NCBI RefSeq assembly: GCF_030815095.1
Contig: NZ_JAUSWF010000003.1
Coordinates: forward strand, 62,001-126,000
Reading direction: 5' to 3'
Origin: Aedoeadaptatus ivorii
GTDB lineage: Bacteria; Bacillota; Clostridia; Tissierellales; Peptoniphilaceae
Length of the DNA: 64,000 bases
Part shown: positions 44,453-52,832 of the stretch, in pieces
Layout of the letters: every line of letters starts with the position of its first letter
How positions within the stretch are numbered: the first letter of the stretch is position 1
Translations under genes and position numbers: made by a program
The notes under the pieces: generated by a model
Seen by the model: only the letters and a program-made list of their open reading frames with translations
What the model was told of the DNA's origin: nothing
The model's database searches: none

Positions 44453-45792
44453 AGCTCCTCCTTGACGACGGCGACTTTGCCGTCTTTTATGCCCTGCACC
44501 CCTTCGTGGCCTTCAAAATCCAAATCTCCCGCTGCAATCCGCTCCCCGTAGCTGATGCGGGGGATGCCGGGCGGATAGGGCGTCACCGGGAGCGCGCAGA
44601 TTCTGCCGACGGCATCGTCGATATGCACCCATTCCCGGCCGGCGAAAAACGCGGCGCGCGGCGAAAGCTCTACCCGCTTGTCGAAAAAGGGGGCTTCTCG
44701 CCGTACGGGCAAATACGGCCCCGCCTCCGCTTCTCGAAAGACATCCTCGAGGCGACGAATCTCGTCTTCCTCGTTTAAAGGAGAAAGGATCGCCAGGGCG
44801 TAGCGGTCGTCGCCCATCTCGAGATACACCCCGCGCTCAGCGCAATCTCTCACGATTTCGCGGCCCGTCCTATGCGGCAGGCGAAAGAGAAATTTCGACC
44901 CGTCTATCGCCGCAAAATGGCCGGATCGCGTGGGGATCGCCCCCTCGGGAAGCGCCGCAGCCAACGTGCGCCGCATGTCTTCTATGCGATGCCACTCGCC
45001 GCTATGGGCCTGCATATGCGCCACGGCATATTCCGAAGAGAGCATAATCAGATACGAGGGCGAAGTGGAAAGAAACAGCCGCATTCCCGTCCGCACCGCC
45101 TGCTCGGTTCCGGCGCATCGCGTGTGCAAAAGCGCCGCGCCGGTCATCGCCGGTGCCGTCTTGTGGAGCGACTGCACCGTATAATGCGCGAATCGTACGG
45201 CGGAATACGCCGACAAGGGCGTAAAGGCGAGGTGGGCGCCGTGGGCTTCGTCGACCACCAGCACCTTATTTCTGGCCTCTACCTCCCGCGCGATTTCCTC
45301 GAGCTGTAAAATTCCGCCGAAATAATCGGGACTCGTCAAAAATACCGCCGCGATCTCGGGGTCCGCATCCAGCGCACGGCCCACCTCCTTCGGGTCGATG
45401 CCGCAGAACAGGCCCGTTTTCGGGTCTGTGCCGCAGGGTAGATACACGGGAATGAGGTCCAAGTGGACGGCGGCGTGAAAGAACGCCGTGTGGGCGCCGC
45501 GCTGTACGAGCACCTTGTCGCCGGGCCGCGTCGCCGCATAAAGGGCGACTTTAATGGCGGCGGTGGAGCCTGCGGGAATCAAATAACTCGCGGCGGCGCC
45601 GTAGGCGCGGGCGATCGCTGCTTCCCCCTCCAGAATCGCCCCTTCGGGATCCAGAAGATTGTCCGCCCCCTCGATCTCGGTGATGTCATCTGCAAAGCCG
45701 AAGTCGAAAAGCGCCTTGGATTTGTGCCCCGGCATGGCGAAATAGGCCCCGCCCCGAAAGGCGCGTACCTTCTCAAAAAGCGGCCGCTCCAC
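44449..45792 (-). CDS. Orn/Lys/Arg decarboxylase-type PLP enzyme (YaaO-like)
   Basis: 447 residues, fold type I. N-terminal AYFAMPGHKSKALFD near 17 and GADNLLDPEGAILEGE near 42 are family signatures; VLVVDEAHGAHLAF near 175 binds PLP and HYTVQSLHKTAPAMTGAAL near 200 carries the Schiff-base Lys. It lacks the N-terminal response-regulator-like wing of the large inducible decarboxylases, as in Bacillus YaaO/SpeA. Substrate (Arg, Lys or Orn) is not evident. GTG start at 45792 with no clear Shine-Dalgarno, four bases before the radical SAM stop, so translation is probably coupled. Confidence 0.87.
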   Translation of the reverse strand: MERPLFEKVRAFRGGAYFAMPGHKSKALFDFGFADDITEIEGADNLLDPEGAILEGEAAIARAYGAAASYLIPAGSTAAIKVALYAATRPGDKVLVQRGAHTAFFHAAVHLDLIPVYLPCGTDPKTGLFCGIDPKEVGRALDADPEIAAVFLTSPDYFGGILQLEEIAREVEARNKVLVVDEAHGAHLAFTPLSAYSAVRFAHYTVQSLHKTAPAMTGAALLHTRCAGTEQAVRTGMRLFLSTSPSYLIMLSSEYAVAHMQAHSGEWHRIEDMRRTLAAALPEGAIPTRSGHFAAIDGSKFLFRLPHRTGREIVRDCAERGVYLEMGDDRYALAILSPLNEEDEIRRLEDVFREAEAGPYLPVRREAPFFDKRVELSPRAAFFAGREWVHIDDAVGRICALPVTPYPPGIPRISYGERIAAGDLDFEGHEGVQGIKDGKVAVVKEEL

Positions 45793-45795
45793 GAT

Positions 45796-46674
45796 CTAGT
45801 ACCCGGTTCGCACAAAGCGGGCATTGCGCTCCGCTTCGCTCATTCCCTCGAGCACGCCGCGCAATTTGGCGAGCATCTCCTCTTTTTCGGAGAATCGGCC
45901 GATTACCGGCGCGGTGTTGTAGCTGTGGATGCCGAAGAACAGCGCACGGGGTTTGAGATCCAACTTTTCCAAAAGGCGAATTTCCTCTTCCAAAATCTCC
46001 CCTTCCGTAAGGGTTTGAAATTCGCCGTCCGCCACCATACGCGCGAGTTCCGTTCCCGGGTGCACCGTCGTGGTAAGGGGCGATACGCTCAGGGGCTGGT
46101 GGGTGTTTAAGAGCTTTGCCGTTTCGTCGGCGTGGGCAAAACTGTCCTCTTGGCCGGCGATCCCCGCCATCACCATGCAGATCCAATCGATGCCCGCTTC
46201 TTCCAGCTTGGCGAGTTCCCTGTACTCGTCCGCCTGGGTACATCCCTTTTTGATTTTTTTGAGCGTCGGGTCGTGGGCGGTCTCGATGCCGATATAGAGT
46301 TGGTTATAGCCCGCCTTGCGCAGACGCTTTAAGTCCTCTACGGTCTTGTTCTTCAAGTCGACGATAGAGGCATAGCAGGTGATGATCTCTACATTGGGCA
46401 GATGTTCGTAGATCCGATCGGCGATCTCTAAGAGCTCCTCGGTGGATAGAATAAAGGGATCCCCGTTTTCCAAAAAGATCCGATCGATCCGATCGGCATA
46501 AACCGACAATTCCCGCAAATCCGCCAGCACCTGTTCCTCGGGCGCCTTGCGATACGTCACGTCTTTATACATGGCGCAGTAGGTGCATTGGTTGTAGGAA
46601 CACCCCACCGTCACCTCCAAAAGCGGCGTATAGGCTTCCCGCGGCGGGCGAAATGTCTGACCGGTGTAATGCAT
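45796..46674 (-). CDS. Radical SAM protein of unknown substrate
   Basis: 292 residues. The iron-sulfur cysteines are in VGCSYNQCTYCAMYKD (about residues 24-39), spaced C-x4-C-x2-C rather than C-x3-C-x2-C. It continues with VTYRKAPEEQVLADLRELS, a barrel core (RIFLENGDPFILSTEEL near 74; GIETAHDPTLKKIKKGC near 140), and ends without an accessory iron-sulfur or B12 domain. Similar orphan proteins are common in Clostridia and unassigned. It is followed by the decarboxylase gene and may act on the same metabolite, which is speculation. Confidence 0.75.
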   Translation of the reverse strand: MHYTGQTFRPPREAYTPLLEVTVGCSYNQCTYCAMYKDVTYRKAPEEQVLADLRELSVYADRIDRIFLENGDPFILSTEELLEIADRIYEHLPNVEIITCYASIVDLKNKTVEDLKRLRKAGYNQLYIGIETAHDPTLKKIKKGCTQADEYRELAKLEEAGIDWICMVMAGIAGQEDSFAHADETAKLLNTHQPLSVSPLTTTVHPGTELARMVADGEFQTLTEGEILEEEIRLLEKLDLKPRALFFGIHSYNTAPVIGRFSEKEEMLAKLRGVLEGMSEAERNARFVRTGY

Positions 46675-46794
46675 CGTCTCATCCTTTCTATTGGCTCCGG
46701 ATGCGATGTCCGGATCTGGTTTCTTATTTCTGCGTATGAGAATATTGTACTATACTTATCGGTTTTTTTCTTCGCCCGCCGCTTCGGCCCGCAA

Positions 46795-46819
46795 CCAAAA
46801 AGGCCCCGAAGGGCCTTTT
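46795..46819 (-). terminator. Intrinsic terminator after the DUF3798 importer operon
   Basis: AAGGCCC-ttcg-GGGCC hairpin followed by T5 on the minus strand, adjacent to the last permease stop. Confidence 0.8.
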
Positions 46820-46821
46820 CG

Positions 46822-47958
46822 TCACGGTGCACTCGCCTCGGAACCCGGCGGTGCCGCCTCTTTTTTGTCTTTGCGCGCCTCTTCTGCTTGTTTGGCGCGG
46901 TTGTAGGCGTGCATAATCAGCGCCAAGGTGACGACCCCGTAGGAAATAAAGGTGCGGAAGTACTCGCCCATCATGGCATCACCCGTGAGGATGCGCCCGG
47001 CTTGGGGCAATACGATAAACATGAGGTGAAAGAGCATGGTACCGATCACCGCATTGGGAATAGTCGCCCGCATAACGCTCGCGCCGCCGACGAGGATCGA
47101 AGCCGCCGCATAGAGCGCCGCCTGGTCTTGCCCCGCGTAGGTCGCCAGGGTACCGATATTTTGGAGGTAGATAATCTGCCCGTAGCAGGCGAGTACGGTC
47201 GAGATCACGATGGATTGGATGCGGATTTTATCGGAGTAGATCCCCGCATTGGCAGAGATCACCTGGTCCATGCCCACGGCGCGCATATCGTGGCCGAGTT
47301 TGGTCTTTTTGAACCAAACGATAAACAGGCACATCAACGCGATGACGAGGATCGTCACCACCGGTATGTCGAAACTGATGGCGTGCTTGGCATTGAGCGG
47401 CAAATAGATGCGGTAGAGCAAAATATTGTCAATCGCCTGGGCGGTATCCAAGGTGATGGAGTTTTTTACGCCGTAGCCTTTTGAAAGGAGCATCGACGCA
47501 TTGTGCATGGGAATCACCGTGCCGCACATATAGAGCAAAAACAGCATATAGACCCCGAGCATAAAAAACGCGAGCATCATAGAAGTAATCATCTCGCGGC
47601 CCCGAGCGCGGTTGAGTACCCGGCCCGAAAACTGCCCCAAGACGATGGCGATGGGCGTGCCGATCAAGACCGCCACTAAGATGCCTGCGGGCCCGGTGAT
47701 GCCCCAGTCCTGGGCGAATACCAGGCCGATCTGCCCGGCCATGGCGCCCAAGGGAATCCCGAAGTTGATCCCCATGCCGGCGATAATCGGCACGATCAAA
47801 GAGAGCACCAGGAAGGTGTTTCGAATCATGCGCTTCGAAATTTCCGATGTGACATAGGCCAAGGGCGGCTTGGCGATCCATAGTCCGATAACGATGATGA
47901 CGATAAATAGAATCGGCACCATATATCTCGACAGCTTGGCTTGTAAAGATTTATTCAT
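46822..47958 (-). CDS. ABC transporter permease (branched-chain/ribose type, second permease)
   Basis: 378 residues, about nine TM helices (FIVIIVIGLWIA near 17, FVLSLIVPIIAGMGINFGIP near 48). The BPD_transp_2 pattern PLGAMAGQIGLVFAQ and the loop region after GVYMLFLLYMCGTV suits the nucleoside/sugar permease class. Acidic-basic C-terminal tail (EEARKDKKEAAPPGS) is cytosolic. It overlaps the partner permease by eight bases. Last gene of the importer operon. Confidence 0.86.
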   Translation of the reverse strand: MNKSLQAKLSRYMVPILFIVIIVIGLWIAKPPLAYVTSEISKRMIRNTFLVLSLIVPIIAGMGINFGIPLGAMAGQIGLVFAQDWGITGPAGILVAVLIGTPIAIVLGQFSGRVLNRARGREMITSMMLAFFMLGVYMLFLLYMCGTVIPMHNASMLLSKGYGVKNSITLDTAQAIDNILLYRIYLPLNAKHAISFDIPVVTILVIALMCLFIVWFKKTKLGHDMRAVGMDQVISANAGIYSDKIRIQSIVISTVLACYGQIIYLQNIGTLATYAGQDQAALYAAASILVGGASVMRATIPNAVIGTMLFHLMFIVLPQAGRILTGDAMMGEYFRTFISYGVVTLALIMHAYNRAKQAEEARKDKKEAAPPGSEASAP

Positions 47959-49021
47959 TGCGATTCCTCCTCGTCAATGCGTATACGATCATGCCATTGG
48001 TAATAATCAGGCGCAAGATCTCCGATATGTCGATATTGAGCGCGCCGTTGATGACCGTCGGCGTAAGGGTGATGATCCCCTGGAACAAAAAGGTTCCTAT
48101 AATCACATTGGGGATCGAAGCCTTGTTGATGCTCGCGCCCCCGATCAACAGCGCCGCGACGGTCTGGAATGTAAAGGCCAAAGGCGCCTGATACAGCTGT
48201 ATAAATCCATAGGATTGTTGATAGACGATGATCCCCACGGCGGCGATCACCGTAGAGAGAATGACCGAAAAGAGCCGCATTCTGTCGATGTCAATGCCGC
48301 CGGCTTTCGCATAGTCGGGGTTCGACCCGACGGCGGTCATCGCCGTACCGGTCTTGGTGCGAAAGAACGCCCAGACCAAAAAGGCGAAGAAGGCAAAGAC
48401 CAAAAACATGCCCACGGGAATGCGTACGCCGGCGATGCGGAAGCTCAAGAAGTCGGTGAGGATCCCCACAGAACTCCGCGTTCCCTCGGCATCCACCAGA
48501 TTCTTCATCCAGTACTGGGCGACGGGCACCTGTTGCGACAGGCCGCGCCCCGCATAGCTCAATACCGACACCGGGTTTTTATAGGGCAGAATCAAGTAAA
48601 TAATGCACATAAATGCCGTAAACGAGTAGCCGACATAGGTGGCGATCAGCATCTCGTCGCCCTTGATTTTGTTGAGAAGCACCCCGTAGCCGAAGCCGAA
48701 GACCACGGCGATGGCGGCGGCGATCAGCATGGCGACGGCGATGCCGCCGAAGCCCTTTAGGCCGAACTCCATACTGGTGACCCCGCCCAAGATGCCCGCG
48801 ACGATGCCGATGGGAATCCCGAAGTTGAGCCCGCAGCCGGACTGTACCATGGGAATTAAGCTCAACACCAAGATCGAAAACATCCCGAAGCGGGCCAATA
48901 CGTTTTCTACGGAATCCGCCAGCGAAATCCCGGCCAAGGGCGCCGCTACAAACAGCGCCAATAAAAACAGGCCGATGATCAGTCGAGGCAGGCCGATTTT
49001 CTGTACGAAAGATTTATTCAA
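47951..49021 (-). CDS. ABC transporter permease (first permease)
   Basis: 356 residues, about nine TM helices, BPD_transp_2 family. QSGCGLNFGIPIGIVAGILGG near 60 parallels the other permease's MGINFGIP region, so the two form a heterodimeric pore. The 3' end overlaps the next permease by eight bases, and its start overlaps the ATPase gene by eight bases, so all three appear translationally coupled. Substrate not determined. Confidence 0.86.
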   Translation of the reverse strand: MNKSFVQKIGLPRLIIGLFLLALFVAAPLAGISLADSVENVLARFGMFSILVLSLIPMVQSGCGLNFGIPIGIVAGILGGVTSMEFGLKGFGGIAVAMLIAAAIAVVFGFGYGVLLNKIKGDEMLIATYVGYSFTAFMCIIYLILPYKNPVSVLSYAGRGLSQQVPVAQYWMKNLVDAEGTRSSVGILTDFLSFRIAGVRIPVGMFLVFAFFAFLVWAFFRTKTGTAMTAVGSNPDYAKAGGIDIDRMRLFSVILSTVIAAVGIIVYQQSYGFIQLYQAPLAFTFQTVAALLIGGASINKASIPNVIIGTFLFQGIITLTPTVINGALNIDISEILRLIITNGMIVYALTRRNRNE

Positions 49022-50609
49022 CGTTCTCTACCTCCACTTCTTCTCCGCTCATCAAAAGACCGAACTGCGCCGCCGGCGCTTCGGGCGAGAGGATGCCCGC
49101 AATCTTGCCCTCGCAGATGACGGCGATGCGATCGCAAATGCTCCTTAGCTCCTCCAGTTCCGAGGAGATCATGACGATGGTCGTGCCTTCCTTCTCGTTG
49201 ATGTCCTCGAGCGCCGATAGCACCAGCTCCTTGGCGCCGATGTCGATGCCCCGGGTGGGTTCCGAGACGAACAAGAGCTCCGGCTCCATGCAGAGTGCCT
49301 TGGCAAGGCAGACCTTTTGTTGGTTGCCGCCGGATAGATTGCCCGCCTTTTGGTGGCTGCCCATGCATTTGATCGCCAAGTTTTCGATGTATGCGTCGGA
49401 GACCTTTTTCATCGTTTCTTCGTCGCGAAAACTCAGTCCCATAACTTTTTTAATGAATTTATTTTGAATCTGCATGGCGTTAAAAGAAATGTTCCAGTAG
49501 ATCGGCTCGTCCAGCAAAAGTCCCACGCCTCGGCGGTCTTCGGAGACGAAAGCGATCTTCTCGGCGAGGATCTTTGCGGTCTTTCCGAGCGCCAGCTGCT
49601 TGCCCTGAAATTCCACATTGCCCATTACGGGATAGGTGCCCAAAATGCCGTTGGCGATCCCGAGCTTGCCCTGCCCGGCGAGGCCCGCAATCCCCAAAAT
49701 TTCCCCGCGATACACGTCGAGATTCACATCGTCCACCTGTTCGCCGGGCATATCCACATTCAAATTGCGCACCTTGAGGAGCACATCCGTCTCCCCGGGC
49801 CGCATGGGCTGCCGCTTGCGCGTCCGCGCCTCTTCGGTTCTGCCCACCATCCAGGCGGCGATCTGATCGACGCTCAAATTCTCGTTCTTCCGATTTTCGA
49901 TGATCTCCCCGTCCCGGAGCACCACCACCGTATCGCATACGGTAAGGATTTCCCGCAGGCGGTGGGAAATAAATACGATCGCGATGCCCAAATCCGAAAG
50001 CCGCTTCAAAGAGGCCATCAGCATATCCGCTTCGGATTCGGTCAATACCGCCGTCGGCTCGTCCATAATAATGAGCTTTACGTCTTCGCGGGTGATCTCC
50101 CGGGCGATCTCGATAAACTGCTTATGCCCCACCGGCATCTCCGACACCATGCCCTCGGGATCGATCTCGACGCCCAATTTGTCGAGGGATTCGCCCGATA
50201 AGCGGATGTTCGCCTTTCCGTCGACGGTGGCGTATTTCTTGCCCAATACCTTCGAGAGCACCGAGGGTTTGGTGCGTTCCATATCCAAGGTGATGTTTTC
50301 CGCCGCGGTAAAGCCGGGGATCAGATTGAATTCCTGGTGCACCATGCCGATCCCCGCCTTTAGGGCGTCGATGGGCGAGCGAAAATTCACCGCCGCGCCG
50401 TCCAAGAGGATCTCGCCGTCGTAGCCGCCGGTCTCTCGAATTACTTCCATGCCGAAGATGATATTCATCAATGTGGACTTGCCCGCGCCGTTTTCTCCCA
50501 CGAGTCCCAGAATCTCGCCCGGCGCCAGGTCGAAGTTTACGCCCTTTAGGACGACATTCTCCCCGAAGCGCTTGCCCACATTCCGGACCTCCATCAATGT
50601 TTGCGCCAC
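49014..50609 (-). CDS. Double-ATPase sugar/nucleoside-type ABC importer subunit
   Basis: 531 residues with two tandem ABC domains, as in RbsA/YufO-type importers. Domain 1: Walker A GLVGENGAGKSTLMNIIFG near 35 and Walker B VKLIIMDEPTAVLTES near 175. Domain 2: a degenerate Walker A AGLAGQGKLGIANGIL near 310, then a good signature LSGGNQQKVCLAKALCM near 425 and Walker B VSEPTRGIDIGAKE near 445. The ATG at 50609 has an AGGAGGT site right after the 12-bp stem-loop. Confidence 0.92.
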   Translation of the reverse strand: MAQTLMEVRNVGKRFGENVVLKGVNFDLAPGEILGLVGENGAGKSTLMNIIFGMEVIRETGGYDGEILLDGAAVNFRSPIDALKAGIGMVHQEFNLIPGFTAAENITLDMERTKPSVLSKVLGKKYATVDGKANIRLSGESLDKLGVEIDPEGMVSEMPVGHKQFIEIAREITREDVKLIIMDEPTAVLTESEADMLMASLKRLSDLGIAIVFISHRLREILTVCDTVVVLRDGEIIENRKNENLSVDQIAAWMVGRTEEARTRKRQPMRPGETDVLLKVRNLNVDMPGEQVDDVNLDVYRGEILGIAGLAGQGKLGIANGILGTYPVMGNVEFQGKQLALGKTAKILAEKIAFVSEDRRGVGLLLDEPIYWNISFNAMQIQNKFIKKVMGLSFRDEETMKKVSDAYIENLAIKCMGSHQKAGNLSGGNQQKVCLAKALCMEPELLFVSEPTRGIDIGAKELVLSALEDINEKEGTTIVMISSELEELRSICDRIAVICEGKIAGILSPEAPAAQFGLLMSGEEVEVENVE

Positions 50610-50624
50610 AATATACCTCCTAAA

Positions 50625-50659
50625 GGAAATAAACCAACGATTGCCGCTGGTTTATTTCC
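50625..50659 (-). other. Intercistronic 12-bp stem-loop between the DUF3798 gene and the ATPase gene
   Basis: GGAAATAAACCA and TGGTTTATTTCC form a perfect 12-bp stem around an 11-nt loop. It is followed by TTTAGGAGG, not a T run, so it is more likely an mRNA-stabilising element or 3' barrier that raises lipoprotein mRNA over the rest of the operon than a full terminator. Confidence 0.75.
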
Positions 50660-50696
50660 GTTTTCCTCGTATAAAAACTATTTTTCGTACCCGGGA

Positions 50697-52043
50697 TCAT
50701 TCTCCGGTTTCGCCTTCGGCATCCTTTTGCGATTGTTCGATGGCATCCAAGTCGACATTCATTGTCATGTACTTTTCGGGTACTTCCACCTTGTCCATGC
50801 CCAAATATCCCTTGCCGTAGACATAGGTATCCTGTGCCAGGAGAATGTGGTTTTCTTTCTTTTCGCCGCTGGCTCGATCGACGTAATTGCTGCCGGTCCA
50901 GTTGGCGCCCTCGGTATAGGTACTGATCGCTTCGATGACCTGATCGATATTCGTGATTTCCTTTTCGCCCTTCAAGACGTCGGTCACGAGATCCACCGAT
51001 CCCAGCGTCAACGAGTAGCCCAAGGAGTACGCCCAGGTACCCATGCGTTCGGAACCGCCGGCCGCCACAACCGCCTTTTCCACTTCGCTATTGATCGCTT
51101 GCCAGTCGCCGGCTTTGTCTTGAATGTCGACAGAAAACGCCTTGGGGTATCCCATAATGGGAGAGGGCAAATCCTGTTCTACAAAGATCGCGCCGCCGGC
51201 CGCCACGCCGCGAAGCAGGGGTTCGGTATGTGCGTCGTTGGTACAGAAGAACGCCGTGTCCTTGCCGTACTTGTCGATCCAGGGTTGAATGTTCTCGGCG
51301 ATGTATTGTTGCGCGCCGGGCACGCCGATGTCGGTCGTGGGGTCGGGAGCGTTCAACGAAATAAACTCGAGGCCCAAATCCTTACAGGCTTCTTCCATAA
51401 TCGCGCGGCGCAGCGCCAACAGCTCGATGGACATATGCCGCGGGAAGGTGATGTGCGCAAACTTGGTCGCGCCCATTTGTTTCGCCGCTTCCACGATGCG
51501 GTATCCACGGCCCACATTGTCGGCGTCGAGTACCAGATCCGCGGTGTTTTCCGCCATAATCGTATCCTCTTGCGCCACAAGATTGATCAGGATAATGTCG
51601 GGGCGTTTTTGCCGAATTTGGGTAAATGCCGCCGACGTGCCGGGAACGGATTGATTTACGATCACGGCGCGCATCTGCGGGTCGTCCGCCATGGCGACGA
51701 TCTTTGCGATCGTGGTCTCCTGCTCCGCCTCAAAGCGGTCGGGGTAGGTGTCGTGGCGAATAATGCCGCCTTCGTCGGCATTGCCGTACTTTTCGATGGC
51801 ATCTTGGGCCGCACGGAACTCGTCTTCCGCCTGCGATACCGTACCGGTAATGATGCCGATATGGTACTCTTCCCCTTCCTTCAAAGTTTCATATTCCGCC
51901 TTGGTCGCTTCGGCGGCGACCCCGTCTGCGCCTTCGGTCTTGCCGGCATTGGTCGTATCCACCTTCGTACAAGCTGCGGTAAAGACGAGCAACATGGCCA
52001 AGACCAAACCTAGGGACAACAGTCGCTTCCTGCGAATTTTCAT
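50697..52043 (-). CDS. DUF3798 substrate-binding lipoprotein
   Basis: 448 residues. Signal peptide II with lipobox FTAAC (lipid Cys at about 25). After the Gly/Thr linker (TKVDTTNAGKTEGADG) comes a two-lobe periplasmic-binding-protein-like fold (YHIGIITGTVSQAEDEF near 58; FICSTNDAH-like AFFCTNDAHTEPLLRGV near 260). DUF3798 is an uncharacterised family; the adjacent RbsA-type ATPase and permeases identify it as the importer's receptor. No known sugar- or nucleoside-specific residues can be assigned. ATG at 52043 with AGGAGAGATAG upstream. Confidence 0.88.
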   Translation of the reverse strand: MKIRRKRLLSLGLVLAMLLVFTAACTKVDTTNAGKTEGADGVAAEATKAEYETLKEGEEYHIGIITGTVSQAEDEFRAAQDAIEKYGNADEGGIIRHDTYPDRFEAEQETTIAKIVAMADDPQMRAVIVNQSVPGTSAAFTQIRQKRPDIILINLVAQEDTIMAENTADLVLDADNVGRGYRIVEAAKQMGATKFAHITFPRHMSIELLALRRAIMEEACKDLGLEFISLNAPDPTTDIGVPGAQQYIAENIQPWIDKYGKDTAFFCTNDAHTEPLLRGVAAGGAIFVEQDLPSPIMGYPKAFSVDIQDKAGDWQAINSEVEKAVVAAGGSERMGTWAYSLGYSLTLGSVDLVTDVLKGEKEITNIDQVIEAISTYTEGANWTGSNYVDRASGEKKENHILLAQDTYVYGKGYLGMDKVEVPEKYMTMNVDLDAIEQSQKDAEGETGE

Positions 52044-52103
52044 GTCTATCTCTCCTCTTTGGTATGTATTGGCAAAACCTAAGCGAGTTCTTAAGTTTTT
52101 TTA

Positions 52104-52132
52104 AGTTTAATCTAATAAAGTATAAAAGTCAA
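52104..52132 (-). promoter_or_regulatory. Predicted promoter of the DUF3798 importer operon
   Basis: TTGACT, 17-bp spacer, TAAACT on the minus strand, about 60 nt before the lipoprotein start. An AACTTAAAAAAACTTAAG repeat just downstream of the -10 could be an operator. Confidence 0.5.
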
Positions 52133-52259
52133 GCAAGAATCTTTTTCTCCATTGCTTTTCCGAAGAAATTTATGCCATCTTAACGAAGACCTCACCCATC
52201 TATCGAAAACTTTACGGCGTTCCTCTTAGTCCCTTCCTTCCTGGTCTGTTTTACGCATA

Positions 52260-52288
52260 AAAAAAGAAGCCCCGAAGGACTTCTTTGC
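52260..52288 (-). terminator. Terminator after the small membrane protein gene
   Basis: AAAGAAG-tccttcggggc-CTTCTTT with a T run on the minus strand. Confidence 0.75.
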
Positions 52289-52290
52289 AC

Positions 52291-52665
52291 TCAAGATCTC
52301 TCCCCCTGTTTTCCGCGGATGATCGCCATCAAAATCCGATACACCACGCCGAACAGCACCAGGATGGCAATGCCCTTGATCCAAGTCATCGCGAAGAAAA
52401 ATACCGAGATGCCCAAGATAAAGGCGCTGTTGATAAATCCGCCGCCGTTCCAGTTTTCGGCATAGGCATAGGCAAATTCGTCGATATGTTTCTTTTCATA
52501 TATGTATAAAAGAAAACCGATAATCGCCAAGATCGCCCCGGCTCCCACCAAAATCGGAGTCTGTTTTACTTCCATGCCGCCGACGCCGAGCAGCGCCCGT
52601 AAAATGATGCAGGCGGGACCGACGATCGCGAACATCAAAAATTTTTTCTTATCTGTATCGTTCAT
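52291..52665 (-). CDS. Small membrane protein, unknown function
   Basis: 124 residues with about three TM helices (FLMFAIVGPACIILRALLG, TPILVGAGAILAIIGFLLYIY and GISVFFFAMTWIKGIAILVLF). No recognisable domain. A short hydrophilic loop (EKKHIDEFAYAYAENWNGGG) sits between helices 2 and 3. It is transcribed on its own, with the poly-G promoter described below and a terminator after it. ATG at 52665 with AAGGAGGCAAT upstream. I cannot say what it does. Confidence 0.75.
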   Translation of the reverse strand: MNDTDKKKFLMFAIVGPACIILRALLGVGGMEVKQTPILVGAGAILAIIGFLLYIYEKKHIDEFAYAYAENWNGGGFINSAFILGISVFFFAMTWIKGIAILVLFGVVYRILMAIIRGKQGERS

Positions 52666-52712
52666 ATTGCCTCCTTAATACTGCGATTTGGGAAAGGATT
52701 TCCCATGGCTAT

Positions 52713-52741
52713 AGTATACCCCCCCCCCACAAAAAATACAA
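52713..52741 (-). promoter_or_regulatory. Predicted promoter with a G10 tract in its spacer (possible phase variation)
   Basis: On the minus strand: TTGTAT (-35-like, 52736-52741), a 17-bp spacer whose last ten bases are G10 (52719-52728), then TATACT (-10, 52713-52718). Slippage in the G tract would change the spacer length from the optimal 17. Confidence 0.5.
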
Positions 52742-52794
52742 CGATTTTTATCCCCGTCGTTTCGAATATTTCTCCGCACTTTTTTACGCCATAC

Positions 52795-52825
52795 AAAAAA
52801 CCGCACCGAAGATTCGATGCGGTTT
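52795..52825 (-). terminator. Terminator after the nucleoside-gate membrane protein gene
   Basis: AAACCGCA-tcgaatcttcgg-TGCGGTTT followed by T-rich sequence on the minus strand. Confidence 0.7.
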
Positions 52826-52832
52826 CGCGTTT

